Shown here: positions 55,741 through 64,000 of the stretch, piece after piece
How positions within the stretch are numbered: position 1 is the first letter of the stretch
How the letters are laid out: each line of letters opens with the position of its first letter
Assembly (NCBI RefSeq): GCF_021728295.1
Contig: NZ_JAKJXE010000004.1
Location: 62,001-126,000 of the forward strand
Reading direction: 5' to 3'
Origin: Pseudomonas petrae
GTDB taxonomy: Bacteria > Pseudomonadota > Gammaproteobacteria > Pseudomonadales > Pseudomonadaceae
DNA: 64,000 bases
The notes under the pieces: generated by a model
Told to the model about the DNA's origin: nothing
What the model saw: only the letters and a program-made list of their open reading frames with translations
The model's database searches: none
Made by a program: the position numbers and the translations under genes

Positions 55741-56036
55741 CTTTAAACGCGCTTTTGATCTTCTTGCGCAGATAGTTCAGAGGACACAAATCGCGACTTT
55801 GGTGCAGGCTGAACGCAGGTCTCGCGCAGTGGACCAAGCCGCATGGATGCGGCGAGAGCGCCGTCAGGACATGGATGTCCGTTCGGCGCGGGCCCACGGA
55901 GCGAGACCGGAGTGAAGGTACCCCGACGCAGGAGGGGCCCAACCGGGAGCACAAGCCCTTGGTTACTTGGGGCTTTATCAAGTAACTCGCCGAAGGCGAA
56001 ACAGTCTGCCCCTAGGCAGACGCTCTTGATCGATTC
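55741..56036 (-). repeat. Structured ~300-bp intergenic repeat, copy C (inverted)
   Basis: The inverse of copies A and B, with the hairpins GTCTGCC/GGCAGAC, CGCCTTCGGCG, GGACATCCATGTCC and CCGCATCCATGCGG conserved. It ends against the LysR gene and, with copy B, gives the 922-base gap an inverted layout. Confidence 0.75.
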
Positions 56037-56037
56037 T

Positions 56038-56913
56038 TTACAGCGCCCGCGCGCCCTTGACGTACTCAACAAACCTCATCACCGCCGGGGCCTTCTCGTA
56101 GCGTCGGTGGATCAGCGACAACGACGAGCTCGGCTGGCAATCCTCAATCCGCCGATACACCACATTTGGCAGACGAATGTGATCAACCACCGACTCGGGC
56201 ACCACCGCAACACCCTGATCAAGACTCACCAGCGCAATCACCGACACCAGGCCTCCCGGCTGCGGACCCAGCGTCGGCGCAAAACCGCCGTGGGCCGCCA
56301 CTTCCAGGGTGCCGGAAATCTGCTCAGGCAGGACGAACGTCTCGTTCTGCAGATTCACCGCATTGATGACCTTCAGCTTGCCCAGCCATGAACTGTCCGG
56401 CAGCGCCAGGGCAAAACCCTCGGTCAGCAACTGCAAGGCGCTCAAGGAATCGGGCAGCTGCATGGGAGAGCGGATGAAACCCACGTCCAGCCGCCCCTCC
56501 TCGATCAGCCGCGGCAGCGTCGGCATGAGGTGCTCGTTGATGCTGAATTCGACCTCCGCATAGCGCTGACGAAACTGACTGACGTGTTGCTGCAACACCC
56601 CCGAAAACACCGCTGAGGCGACGTAGCCCAACTCGATCCTGCCGGCCTCGCCACGGCCGGCGCGCTGGACGTTGTACTGCGCGGTTTCAAACTGACGCAC
56701 CGCCAGTTCGGCCTCGATCTGCAGCGCGCGCCCCGCTTCCGTCAGCCTCACCTCCCGCTGTTCACGCAGAAACAGTCGGGTGCCCAGTGCGTTCTCCAGG
56801 TCCTGAATCTGCCGCGTCAGCGTAGGCGGCGCGATGCCCAGTTGCTCGGCGGCGCGGGTGAAATGCCGATGACGGGCAACGGCCAGAAAGTAGCGAAAGT
56901 GACGGATTTCCAT
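56038..56913 (-). CDS. LysR-family transcriptional regulator
   Basis: 291 residues. An N-terminal winged helix (MEIRHFRYFLAVARHRHFTR, AAEQLGIAPPTLTRQIQDLE) is followed by the two-lobe effector domain. It is divergent from a DHA2-type efflux pump, the usual arrangement for a regulator and its target. A 15-bp palindrome (TTACCTGACAGGTAA) lies 7 bases upstream of its start. The stop codon abuts a copy of the 300-bp repeat. The effector is unknown. Confidence 0.92.
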   Translation of the reverse strand: MEIRHFRYFLAVARHRHFTRAAEQLGIAPPTLTRQIQDLENALGTRLFLREQREVRLTEAGRALQIEAELAVRQFETAQYNVQRAGRGEAGRIELGYVASAVFSGVLQQHVSQFRQRYAEVEFSINEHLMPTLPRLIEEGRLDVGFIRSPMQLPDSLSALQLLTEGFALALPDSSWLGKLKVINAVNLQNETFVLPEQISGTLEVAAHGGFAPTLGPQPGGLVSVIALVSLDQGVAVVPESVVDHIRLPNVVYRRIEDCQPSSSLSLIHRRYEKAPAVMRFVEYVKGARAL

Positions 56914-56919
56914 GGAGCG

Positions 56920-56934
56920 TTACCTGACAGGTAA
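56920..56934. promoter_or_regulatory. LysR-type palindrome
   Basis: TTACCTGACAGGTAA is a perfect 15-bp inverted repeat containing T-N11-A. It lies between the LysR gene and the divergent efflux pump, close to the LysR start, suggesting autoregulation. Confidence 0.6.
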
Positions 56935-57064
56935 TGAAAACGCGAGTGACGGGTAACAGAGCATAGGGCATATCCGCTTACTCTGTTCCCACGCTAGCCA
57001 ACTGCGCTCGCCTCTCACCCATCAGCGTTAGCCAGCACCTAACAACCGACCGGAGCGACGATCC

Positions 57065-58594
57065 ATGTCTCGACCCAGCCCCCGCATGACCCTGCTCACT
57101 GCCTCCGGCGTGTGCGCGTTAATCGTGCTCGACACCAATATTGTCGCCGTGACCCTGCCGAGCATCGCGCGTGATCTGGGCGCCGGGTTTGCCGACATCG
57201 AGTGGGTGGTCAGCGCCTACATGCTGGCCTTCGCCGCGCTGCTGCTGCCCGCGGGCAGCCTGGCCGATCGTTTTGGGCGCAAGCGCATGCTGATCACCGG
57301 GCTGGTGCTGTTCATTCTGGCGTCGCTGGGCTGCGGCGCGGCGCCGGACCTTCTGTTCCTCGACATTGCCCGGGCGATCAAGGGCGTGGGCGCGGCGCTG
57401 CTGCTGACCTCTGCGCTGGCGACCATCGGCCACGTTTTCCACGATGAAGCCGAGCGCGCCAAGGCCTGGGCGTTCTGGGGCGCGTGCATGGGCGTGGCCA
57501 TGACCGCGGCGCCTACGGTGGGCGGGCTGATCGCCGAGCTGGTCGGCTGGCGCTGGATTTTCTACCTCAACCTGCCGGTGGGGCTGGGGCTGCTGGTGAT
57601 GGTCATGCACAATATCCAGGAGTCGCGCAACGAGCAGTCAGCGCGTCTCGACCCCTGGGGCAGTCTGTTTTTCAGCGCCAGCCTGCTAAGCCTGATCTGG
57701 GGCCTGATCGAAGCCAACCGAATCGGCTGGGACCACCCGCTCACGTCCATGCGCCTGGCAGCGGGGGCGGTGCTCCTCGTGCTGTTCGTCATCGCCGAGC
57801 GCCTGCAACGTCGGCCGATGGTCGATTTGCAGCTGTTCAAATACCCGCGTTTCATCGGCGCCCTGCTCGGCATGTTCGCCTACGCCGGCTGCGCTCAGGT
57901 GATGATGACGTTGCTGCCGTTTTACCTGCAGAACGGCCTGGGCTTCAGCGCCATCGATTCGGGGCTGGGGATGCTGCCATTCGCTATCACCATGCTGCTG
58001 TTGCCGCGCTTCGGGCCGACGCTCTCACGCCACCTTTCGACGGCCGCCATGATGGCGCTGGGCCTGACCCTCGTGGGCATCGGCAACCTGCTGTGCGCCT
58101 GGGCCACCGGGATTGGCGGCTACCCGGCGTTCGCGGCGGCGATGGCGGTGACGGGGGCGGGCGCAGGGCTACTCAACGGCGACACGCAGAAAAATATCAT
58201 GGCCTGCGTGCCCCGCGAACGCACCGGCATGGCGTCGGGGATGAGCACGACCATGCGTTTCAGCGCGATCATGCTGGCGATCGGCGTCTACGGCGCGCTG
58301 CTCGCCAGTCATACGCTCGGTTCGCTGAAAGACACACTCGCGACCGTCGCGCCCCACCTTCTCGATCAGGCCGAACACATCGCCTCACGGGTGGTGGCCG
58401 GTGACATGAACGCTGCGCTGCAAACCGTCGATGCCAGCGTGCGGGGAGTGATTCAGCCGCTGGCCCAGCACGCCTTTGTCTCGGGCTTCGGCTCGGTGCT
58501 GTGGGTCTCGGGCCTGATCGCCCTGTTCGCGGCGGTGCTGGTGGGCACGTTGATGCGCAAGCCGATTCCGCTGATGCACCTGAAAACCGCCTGA
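57065..58594 (+). CDS. DHA2-family MFS multidrug efflux transporter
   Basis: 509 residues, about 14 membrane segments, EmrB/QacA-type drug:proton antiporter. Motif D1 appears near the start (VLDTNIVAVTLPSIARDLGA), motif A in loop 2-3 (LADRFGRKRMLITGLVLF), and motif C-like WGACMGVAMTAAPTVGGLIA in helix 5, followed by GWRWIFYLNLPVGL, typical of DHA2. There is no adjacent EmrA-type membrane-fusion protein, so it probably works as a single-component pump. GGAG lies about 10 bases before the ATG. The divergent LysR gene is its likely regulator. Substrates unknown. Confidence 0.92.
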   Translation: MSRPSPRMTLLTASGVCALIVLDTNIVAVTLPSIARDLGAGFADIEWVVSAYMLAFAALLLPAGSLADRFGRKRMLITGLVLFILASLGCGAAPDLLFLDIARAIKGVGAALLLTSALATIGHVFHDEAERAKAWAFWGACMGVAMTAAPTVGGLIAELVGWRWIFYLNLPVGLGLLVMVMHNIQESRNEQSARLDPWGSLFFSASLLSLIWGLIEANRIGWDHPLTSMRLAAGAVLLVLFVIAERLQRRPMVDLQLFKYPRFIGALLGMFAYAGCAQVMMTLLPFYLQNGLGFSAIDSGLGMLPFAITMLLLPRFGPTLSRHLSTAAMMALGLTLVGIGNLLCAWATGIGGYPAFAAAMAVTGAGAGLLNGDTQKNIMACVPRERTGMASGMSTTMRFSAIMLAIGVYGALLASHTLGSLKDTLATVAPHLLDQAEHIASRVVAGDMNAALQTVDASVRGVIQPLAQHAFVSGFGSVLWVSGLIALFAAVLVGTLMRKPIPLMHLKTA

Positions 58595-58619
58595 TCCACG
58601 CGACCGCTCAGGCGAAGCG

Positions 58620-59774
58620 TTAGCGCGCAGCGAGGGCCCACACCCGGGCCAGATCCCGCGCGCGGTCGTGGAGCAACGTCGCGGCATTGGCGCAGGCGAA
58701 TTCCAGGGTCATCGGCCCGCTGGTCACGGCGAACGCGGCGCTGATGCCGTGGGCATACAGGTCGGCGTAGCCCTCCCCCAGTGTCCCGGCCAGCACGATG
58801 ACCGGCACGTTTTTGCGCTGAGCCATCCGGGCGACGCCGAAGGGGGTTTTGCCGCGCAGGGTCTGGGCATCGAAACGGCCTTCGCCGGTGATCACCAGGT
58901 CTGCGTTATCCAGAGCCTCTGCCAGTCCGGTCAGGTCGGCGACCACCTCCACGCCGGGACGGAACGATGCATTCAGATAGGCCTTGGCCGCGAAACCCAT
59001 CCCGCCTGCCGCACCGCTGCCGGGGTACTCGCTGTCGTCGCGGCCCAGCGCCTGCGCCGAGTGCTCGGCGAAATGCCCGAGGGCTGCGTCCAGCGCCAGC
59101 ACCTGCTCCGGGGACGCGCCCTTCTGCGGGCCAAAGATGTGCGAAGCGCCTTGCACGCCGCAGAGGGGATTGTTGACGTCGGCGGCGACTTCGAACTGCA
59201 CGCTGGTCAAGCGCGGGTCGAGCCCGGTCAGGTCGATTCGCGCCAGTTGCGCCAAGGCCAGACCACCGGGCGCGAGGGGCCGGTCGTCGCCGTCGAGAAA
59301 GCGCGCGCCCAGCGCCGACAGCATGCCGGTGCCGGCATCATTGGTCGCGCTGCCGCCAATGGCCAGAATCACCCGCTCGGCGCCAGCGTCCAGCGCGGCC
59401 TTGATCAGCTCGCCAGTGCCGAACGTGCTGGTGACCGTCGCGTCGCGCTGTTCAAGGCTGAGCAGTTGCAAGCCGCTGGCCATGGCCATTTCGATGATCG
59501 CCGTGCGCGTTTCCGCCAGCCAGCCCCACTGTGCCTGCACCGGTTGAGCGCCCTGACCTGATTGACCCAGGGGCCCGCTGACCTGATTGCTCATCCACTC
59601 ACCGTCGCAGGCCGCCAATACGGCTTCGATGGTGCCCTCCCCGCCATCGGCCATCGGGCACTCGACCAGTTGGGCGTCCGGACAGACGTCTCTGAGCCCG
59701 GCGGCGATGGCGTGGGCGACACTTTGGGCGCTGAGGCTGTCCTTGAACGAGTCCGGGGCGATGACGATTTTCAT
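58620..59774 (-). CDS. Glycerate 2-kinase (GarK/GlxK type)
   Basis: 384 residues, class II glycerate kinase (GckA-unrelated GlxK/GarK family), converting D-glycerate to 2-phosphoglycerate with ATP at the end of glyoxylate or glucarate breakdown. Signature segments are MKIVIAPDSFKDSLSAQSVA, CPMADGGEGTIEAVLAA, AIGGSATNDAGTGMLSALGA and DLVITGEGRFDAQTLRGKTP. AGGAG precedes the ATG. It lies 180 bases downstream of a CdaR-type diacid regulator on the same strand, an association known from E. coli garK/cdaR control. Confidence 0.93.
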   Translation of the reverse strand: MKIVIAPDSFKDSLSAQSVAHAIAAGLRDVCPDAQLVECPMADGGEGTIEAVLAACDGEWMSNQVSGPLGQSGQGAQPVQAQWGWLAETRTAIIEMAMASGLQLLSLEQRDATVTSTFGTGELIKAALDAGAERVILAIGGSATNDAGTGMLSALGARFLDGDDRPLAPGGLALAQLARIDLTGLDPRLTSVQFEVAADVNNPLCGVQGASHIFGPQKGASPEQVLALDAALGHFAEHSAQALGRDDSEYPGSGAAGGMGFAAKAYLNASFRPGVEVVADLTGLAEALDNADLVITGEGRFDAQTLRGKTPFGVARMAQRKNVPVIVLAGTLGEGYADLYAHGISAAFAVTSGPMTLEFACANAATLLHDRARDLARVWALAAR

Positions 59775-59955
59775 GTTGTTCTCCTTGTCTGATGGCCGAT
59801 CTTCGCACCGTGGGGCGACTTTACCGCCTTACGCTTGCACAACAGGCGGCTCACTCAGTTGTTCATACGAACAAAGCGCCTGCATGCCGCTGAGGGGACT
59901 GGTTTAGTGACAGCGCTTCACCGTAAATCAGTCTGTGCCGGGTTCCGCGAATCTC

Positions 59956-61041
59956 TTACCTGACCACCATCTGCGCGCCGAGGTACAGGCGCAGGAGGTC
60001 TTCGGTCCGGTAGGGATCGCAACCGGTCAATTCGGTGATTTTCTCAAGCCGGTAACGCAGGCTGTTGCGATGGATGCCCAGCGCGTCGGCGCAGGCCTGG
60101 CTTTCGCCGCTGTAATCGAACCAGGCGCGCAGGGTGTCGAGCAATTGAGTGTTGTCGTGCAAGCGTTTGATCGGCTCGGCGATGCCCTCCGCCAGCCAGT
60201 CGTGGCGGTTGCGCCAGAACAGCAGCGCGACGCGATGGCTGGCCAGACGCAGCAGTTTGACGGCGGGCCGCAGGTGGCGTGCGTAATCGAGCAGGTCGCG
60301 GGCGGCGGTGCAGGCGGCGCGCAGGGAGGCCAGGTCCGACGAAGGTTCGACGGTCGCCATTCGCTGGACGAGCCAGCCTTGTTCGTCGAAAAGCTCCAGC
60401 AGCAAGGCGTCGTCGCGGTCCTTGCCCACCGCGCGGCACCAATAAATCAGCCCCGGCTCGCAGGGCAGGCACCAGCTGTTGGCGTAACGCCCCAACAGCC
60501 ACGTACTCATCGCACCGACATAGGTCGCGCCTTCAGGCAGTTCGAGCAACACGGCCTGGCGCGGCAACTGCGGCTGCAAGCCCAACTGTTCGGCTTCGGC
60601 GACCAGATGGGCAGCGCTGTCGCCGAGCAAGATCCGCGACAGCAAGTCTTCACTGCGCTGATGCCGCCACTGCTGATCGGCCTGCTGGCGTCGATGCTCC
60701 ATGAGCATCTCGGCGGTCATCTTCACCAGCTCCGCGTAGACCCGCACGTCATCGGGCTCGCCGGTGATGCCGAGCACGCCGATCAGTTTCTGATCCAGCA
60801 TCAGCGGCAGATTCACCCCCGGCCGTACGCCGTCGAGCTGCCGGGCGGTGTGTGAATCGATCTCCACCATGCGGCTGTTGGCGAGGACCAGCTGCGCCCC
60901 TTCATGCCGGGTGTACAACCGCTCCGCCTCGCCGCTGCCAATGATGATGCCCAGGTAATCCATGACGTTGACGTTGCACGGCAAAATCGCCATCGCCCGG
61001 TCGACGATGTCTTGGGCCAGGGTGTGGTCAAGGGCGAACAT
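59956..61041 (-). CDS. cdaR: CdaR-family sugar-diacid regulator
   Basis: 361 residues. The N-terminal diacid-recognition domain (LDHTLAQDIVDRAMAILPCN; LPLMLDQKLIGVLGITGEPD) and the C-terminal PucR-type helix-turn-helix (LRAWFDYSGESQACADALGI, HRNSLRYRLEKITELTG) are those of CdaR/SdaR. The E. coli protein activates genes for glucarate, galactarate and glycerate use. Here the next gene downstream is a glycerate kinase. The ribosome-binding site is weak. Confidence 0.9.
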   Translation of the reverse strand: MFALDHTLAQDIVDRAMAILPCNVNVMDYLGIIIGSGEAERLYTRHEGAQLVLANSRMVEIDSHTARQLDGVRPGVNLPLMLDQKLIGVLGITGEPDDVRVYAELVKMTAEMLMEHRRQQADQQWRHQRSEDLLSRILLGDSAAHLVAEAEQLGLQPQLPRQAVLLELPEGATYVGAMSTWLLGRYANSWCLPCEPGLIYWCRAVGKDRDDALLLELFDEQGWLVQRMATVEPSSDLASLRAACTAARDLLDYARHLRPAVKLLRLASHRVALLFWRNRHDWLAEGIAEPIKRLHDNTQLLDTLRAWFDYSGESQACADALGIHRNSLRYRLEKITELTGCDPYRTEDLLRLYLGAQMVVR

Positions 61042-61237
61042 GAGGGATGTCTGCGCAGCGAAGGGATTGAGGGTTCATACACATCAGGTCTTGTTTTTGT
61101 GGGTGGAGGGAGTCTGCCTGAATCTTGGTCCCGGCGCGATTGGCGGCTAGCATGGGATTTCAACTATAAGTAATATCCACGCCAGACTTATGGAAGTCTT
61201 ATACAAGCGCCAAGGCATGTTTGATCGGATAACCTCG

Positions 61238-61564
61238 ATGAGCGCACCTAGAAGTAGCATCCAGATCATCAACGGACCGGACGGCAAACCCGCCTTCGTG
61301 GTCATCCCCTATGAAGAGTACGTAAGCCAGCACGGTGTGGATGATCTAATCCCCCACGAAGTCGTCAGCCGTATCGTTGACGGCTCAACGCCGATTCGGG
61401 CGTGGCGCGAGTATCTGGATCTGACCCAAGAGCTTGTCGCCGGACGACTCGGTATCTCCCAACCCGCCTACGCCCAGCAGGAATCAGTGGCGCGTCCTCG
61501 CAAGCAGACCCGAGAAAGAATCGCCCAGGCATTCGGCATCCGTCCCGATCAACTGGGCATCTGA
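61238..61564 (+). CDS. Orphan antitoxin-like protein (PHD-like N-terminus plus XRE HTH)
   Basis: 108 residues from ATG 61238; ATGs at 61190 and 61217 are possible and no start has a strong RBS. The N-terminus (SIQIINGPDGKPAFVVIPYE) resembles Phd/YefM-type antitoxins. The C-terminus is a helix-turn-helix (LTQELVAGRLGISQPAYAQQ; RERIAQAFGIRPDQL). Such antitoxins usually accompany a RelE/ParE-type toxin, but none is found on either side: upstream is a 148-base gap after cdaR, downstream a hydrolase 18 bases away. It may be a lone regulator or the survivor of a broken pair. Confidence 0.7.
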   Translation: MSAPRSSIQIINGPDGKPAFVVIPYEEYVSQHGVDDLIPHEVVSRIVDGSTPIRAWREYLDLTQELVAGRLGISQPAYAQQESVARPRKQTRERIAQAFGIRPDQLGI

Positions 61565-61581
61565 ACACGCGAGAAATCAAT

Positions 61582-62727
61582 TTGGCCCTGCACCGTCTCA
61601 CCCTCCTCCTGTCCGCCCTGACCCTTCAGGCCTGCGCCTCCACCGAGGCGCCTCTGGGGCAGGCGAGTTTTGCCGAGTATCGCCAGCAGACCATTGCCTG
61701 GATGCAGCAGAATCGGACCTTTCAGACGACTGATCACCCTGCCGAGATCGAGTGGAACGCACCTCGGGAATGGCGACCCAGCGGGCCAGCCACACGGGGA
61801 ATTTTGCTGGTTCATGGCTTGGGCGATTCCCCTTGGTCGTTCAATGACGTCGGCGAGGCGCTCGCCGCGCAGGGGTTTCTGGTGCGCACGGTGTTGCTGC
61901 CGGGGCATGGCAGCAAGCCGGCGGACATGCTGGAGGTGACGCTCAAGCAGTGGCAGCAGGTGGTGCGCGAGCAGACGCAGATTCTTGAGCGGGAGGTGCC
62001 GACGGTGTACCTGGGCGGGTTTTCGACCGGGGCGAATCTGGTGCTGGATTACGCCTACGAACACCCGAATATCGCCGGCCTGGTGCTGTTCTCTCCGGCC
62101 TTCAAACCTGAAAACACCTACGCCTGGGTCACCCAATACATCGGCTGGTTCCGCCCCTGGCTGGCAAAACCGGATGATGGCGTGCGCCCGATGCAAACGC
62201 CGGTCCGCTACCTGAACGTGCCCACCAACGGTTTCGCCCAGTTCTACCGCAGCGCGCTGCTGGCGCAGAAGCACCTCGACAAAGCGGCCTACGACAAGCC
62301 GGTGTTCGTCGCCATCACCGAGCACGATTCGGTGCTGGACACCGGTTACGTGCTGGACACCTTCAACGCGCGCTTCACCCATCCGCTCAGCCGACTGATC
62401 TGGTATGGCAACGACCCGGCTTCGGCGCAGAAAAACCCCAGGGTATTGGTGCGCAACGACTTCCTGCCGGAATACCGCATCGCCCAGTTCTCCCACATGG
62501 GGCTGATGTTCTCCCCCGCAAACCCGTTGTACGGGGTGAATGCCAGCCAGCGCATCTGCTGGAACGGGCAAGAATCCGCTGACATGCAGAAATGCCTGAA
62601 TGGCGAGACGGTGTGGTATTCGGATTGGGGGCATCGTGAGCCGGGCAAGGCCTTCGCGCGGCTGACGTTCAATCCGTATTTCGAGTGGCAGTCGGGGGTG
62701 ATGATGGAAGTGCTGGCGTACCCATAG
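61582..62727 (+). CDS. Lipoprotein alpha/beta hydrolase
   Basis: 381 residues if started at TTG 61582, where a lipoprotein signal begins (ALHRLTLLLSALTLQAC, lipidated Cys18); the frame stays open further upstream but overlaps the antitoxin gene and lacks a signal. Alpha/beta-hydrolase features: oxyanion motif GILLVHGLGDSPWSFND, nucleophile elbow GGFSTGANL with the Ser, and a late His in WGHREPG or QFSHMGLMF. It is a serine lipase/esterase-like enzyme attached to an envelope membrane. The substrate is unknown. It may share a transcript with the antitoxin-like gene. Confidence 0.82.
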   Translation: MALHRLTLLLSALTLQACASTEAPLGQASFAEYRQQTIAWMQQNRTFQTTDHPAEIEWNAPREWRPSGPATRGILLVHGLGDSPWSFNDVGEALAAQGFLVRTVLLPGHGSKPADMLEVTLKQWQQVVREQTQILEREVPTVYLGGFSTGANLVLDYAYEHPNIAGLVLFSPAFKPENTYAWVTQYIGWFRPWLAKPDDGVRPMQTPVRYLNVPTNGFAQFYRSALLAQKHLDKAAYDKPVFVAITEHDSVLDTGYVLDTFNARFTHPLSRLIWYGNDPASAQKNPRVLVRNDFLPEYRIAQFSHMGLMFSPANPLYGVNASQRICWNGQESADMQKCLNGETVWYSDWGHREPGKAFARLTFNPYFEWQSGVMMEVLAYP

Positions 62728-63053
62728 TGGGACCGGCTTCAGCCGGGAAGAGTCCAGCTTGAGCACCCTCAGATTTGCAGTGTGACGCCCGACGCCTTCC
62801 CGGCTAAAGCCAGTCCTACAGGATGACCGCGTTCAAAGAGTAGGACCGGCTTCAGCCGGGAAGAGGCCAGCTTGAGCACCCTCAGATTTGCGGTGTGACG
62901 CCTGACGCATTCCCGGCTAAAGCCAGTCCTACAGGATGACCGCGTTCAAATAGTGGGACCGGCTTCAGCCGGGAAGAGGCCAGCCCGAGCACCCCACATT
63001 TTGTGTTGTGACGTCCGACGCATTCCCGGCTAAAGCCAGTCCCACTATCGTCC
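62728..63053. repeat. Tandem array of three ~113-bp REP-bearing units
   Basis: Units begin near 62728, 62842 and 62955. Each has GGACCGGCTTCAGCCGGGAA, a conserved spacer (AGAGGCCAGCTTGAGCACCC type), then TTCCCGGCTAAAGCCAGTCC, and the first two end with ACAGGATGACCGCGTTCAAA. They differ at few positions. The array fills the 362-base gap between the hydrolase and the GntR gene. Confidence 0.9.
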
Positions 63054-63089
63054 GCAGTCATTCCCATTTGCTGCAAACCCATCCCCCCA

Positions 63090-63803
63090 TCACTCAACCG
63101 GCGCCAGCCGTTCTCGGCTGTTGCTCAGATGAGTCCACATCGCGGCGCGGGCGGCGTCGGGGTCCTGGCGGCGGATGGCGGCGAGGATGGCTTCGTGTTC
63201 GAGGTTGGCCAGATACGCACTGTGCGTGAGGCTTGCCCCGGCCCGTTCGCTGGTGGCGATCCGGCTGCGGGGGATGACGGCGATGCCGAGGTTCTGCAGG
63301 ATCTCCAGAAAATACGGGTTGCCCGTGGCTTCTGCGATCAGCAGATGAAAACGCCGGTCCGCTTCGATGCAGCTGTCTTCCTTGGCCAGCAGGTCCTGAT
63401 AATCATCCAGCGCGGCGCGCATCGCCGTCAGCTGTGCCTGACTCCGGCGTTGCGCGGCCAGGGCGACGGCCTGGGTTTCCAGGCCCATGCGCAGTTCGAT
63501 GATGTGCCGCACGCTGAACGCGGTTTCCACCTTCAGATGCAGCCCGCTCTGCTCCGAGCGCGCCAGCACGTAGGTGCCCTTGCCCTGATGGGTCTCGACC
63601 AGCCCGGACGCCTGCAGTTTGGAAATCGCCTCGCGCACCACCGTGCGGCTCACGCCATGCTCGCGGACGATTTCGCTTTCGGAGGGCAACTTCGCACCGG
63701 GCGCGATGGTGCCCATCAAAATTCGCTGGCTCAGGTCAGTGACCAGGTCCGTCGCCAGGCTGTGCTGGCGTCGCTTGGGCGGCAAGGTTCCGGTGCTGTT
63801 CAA
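63090..63803 (-). CDS. FadR-subfamily GntR regulator
   Basis: 237 residues. An N-terminal GntR winged helix (LPSESEIVREHGVSRTVVRE, AISKLQASGLVETHQGKGTY) and an FCD effector domain with metal-site residues (EADRRFHLLIAEATGNPYFL; later LEHEAILAAIRRQD). Relatives control galactonate, glucarate or lactate use. It points left, away from whatever lies beyond the right edge. A TTGTCAGACAG site near 63984 is a probable FadR-type operator for that neighbour. Confidence 0.9.
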   Translation of the reverse strand: MNSTGTLPPKRRQHSLATDLVTDLSQRILMGTIAPGAKLPSESEIVREHGVSRTVVREAISKLQASGLVETHQGKGTYVLARSEQSGLHLKVETAFSVRHIIELRMGLETQAVALAAQRRSQAQLTAMRAALDDYQDLLAKEDSCIEADRRFHLLIAEATGNPYFLEILQNLGIAVIPRSRIATSERAGASLTHSAYLANLEHEAILAAIRRQDPDAARAAMWTHLSNSRERLAPVE

Positions 63804-63983
63804 AAAGGAGTCGTCCTATAAGTGCTGAAAAGAACGGCGGCCGGCAAGGCCTGCCGTTCACTTGTATTTTCCTGACGGGCGATGCCACAAGCACGCACCC
63901 AACCAGACGCGGGAAGCACCTCGGGAAACGGCCAGGACCCTTGAAAACAAGGCCACACAGCAACGAACGCCCACTCATCCAAC

Positions 63984-63994
63984 TTGTCAGACAG
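63984..63994. promoter_or_regulatory. FadR/GntR-type operator at the right edge
   Basis: TTGTCAGACAG contains the palindrome TGTCAGACA and matches TNGTNNNACNA at all but the last base. It lies 180 bases upstream of the GntR gene and probably controls the gene(s) beyond the window. Confidence 0.45.
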
Positions 63995-64000
63995 GTGAGC

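Noticed and set aside
55129..56036. Insertion sequence remnant
   Set aside because: No transposase fragment in any frame; the content is fully explained by non-coding repeat families.
62728..63053. CRISPR-like regular spacing
   Set aside because: The units are REP doublets, the spacers are nearly identical rather than unique, and no cas genes are present.

Overview
The window reads as a stretch of Pseudomonas chromosome, probably from the P. fluorescens/P. syringae side of the genus. GC content is high. The core block psrA-lexA-sulA ... topA ... fadA-fadB ... uup-slt ... yegS follows the gene order known from P. aeruginosa, and the intergenic gaps are full of pseudomonad REP sequences. The species cannot be named from the sequence alone. 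I saw no rRNA, tRNA, prophage, insertion sequence or CRISPR array.

Layout. 0-7 kb: the tail of a solute-binding protein, a lipid A phosphoethanolamine transferase, an AraC regulator, a LysE exporter, an MFS transporter and a succinate-semialdehyde-type dehydrogenase. 7-16 kb: an ArsR regulator, a purine/xanthine permease, a LEA-type lipoprotein, then a LacI-type repressor divergent from a probable organosulfur-scavenging cassette (TonB receptor, FMN monooxygenase, SsuA-like binding protein). 16-22 kb: small envelope proteins and a Pqi/MCE lipid-transport operon with PqiA split in two. 22-29 kb: an L-arabinose-type sugar locus (araFGH, SMP-30 lactonase, FadR-type repressor, periplasmic aldose epimerase). 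30-47 kb: conserved housekeeping genes (mtnP, nagZ, psrA, lexA-sulA, topA, fadBA, usp, uup, slt). 47-55 kb: a MOSC protein, CheV, a small Hpt-like protein, a NarL-type two-component pair, YegS and a GDP-mannose enzyme. 55-56 kb: a 0.9 kb gene-free block of nested repeats. 56-64 kb: a LysR/DHA2 efflux pair, glycerate kinase with a CdaR-type regulator, an orphan antitoxin-like protein, a lipoprotein hydrolase, a tandem REP array and a GntR regulator at the right edge.

Regulation visible in the DNA includes two LexA boxes on lexA-sulA, a perfect PsrA box on psrA, a LacI-type operator between the sulfur-cassette repressor and its divergent receptor gene, palindromes at the LysR and GntR genes, and Crc/Hfq-type A-rich motifs just before the start codons of the purine permease, araF, the lactonase and the epimerase. 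The least explained material is a structured intergenic repeat of about 300 bp, present three times and always followed by a REP, and a candidate small RNA ending in an orphan terminator near 42.0 kb.
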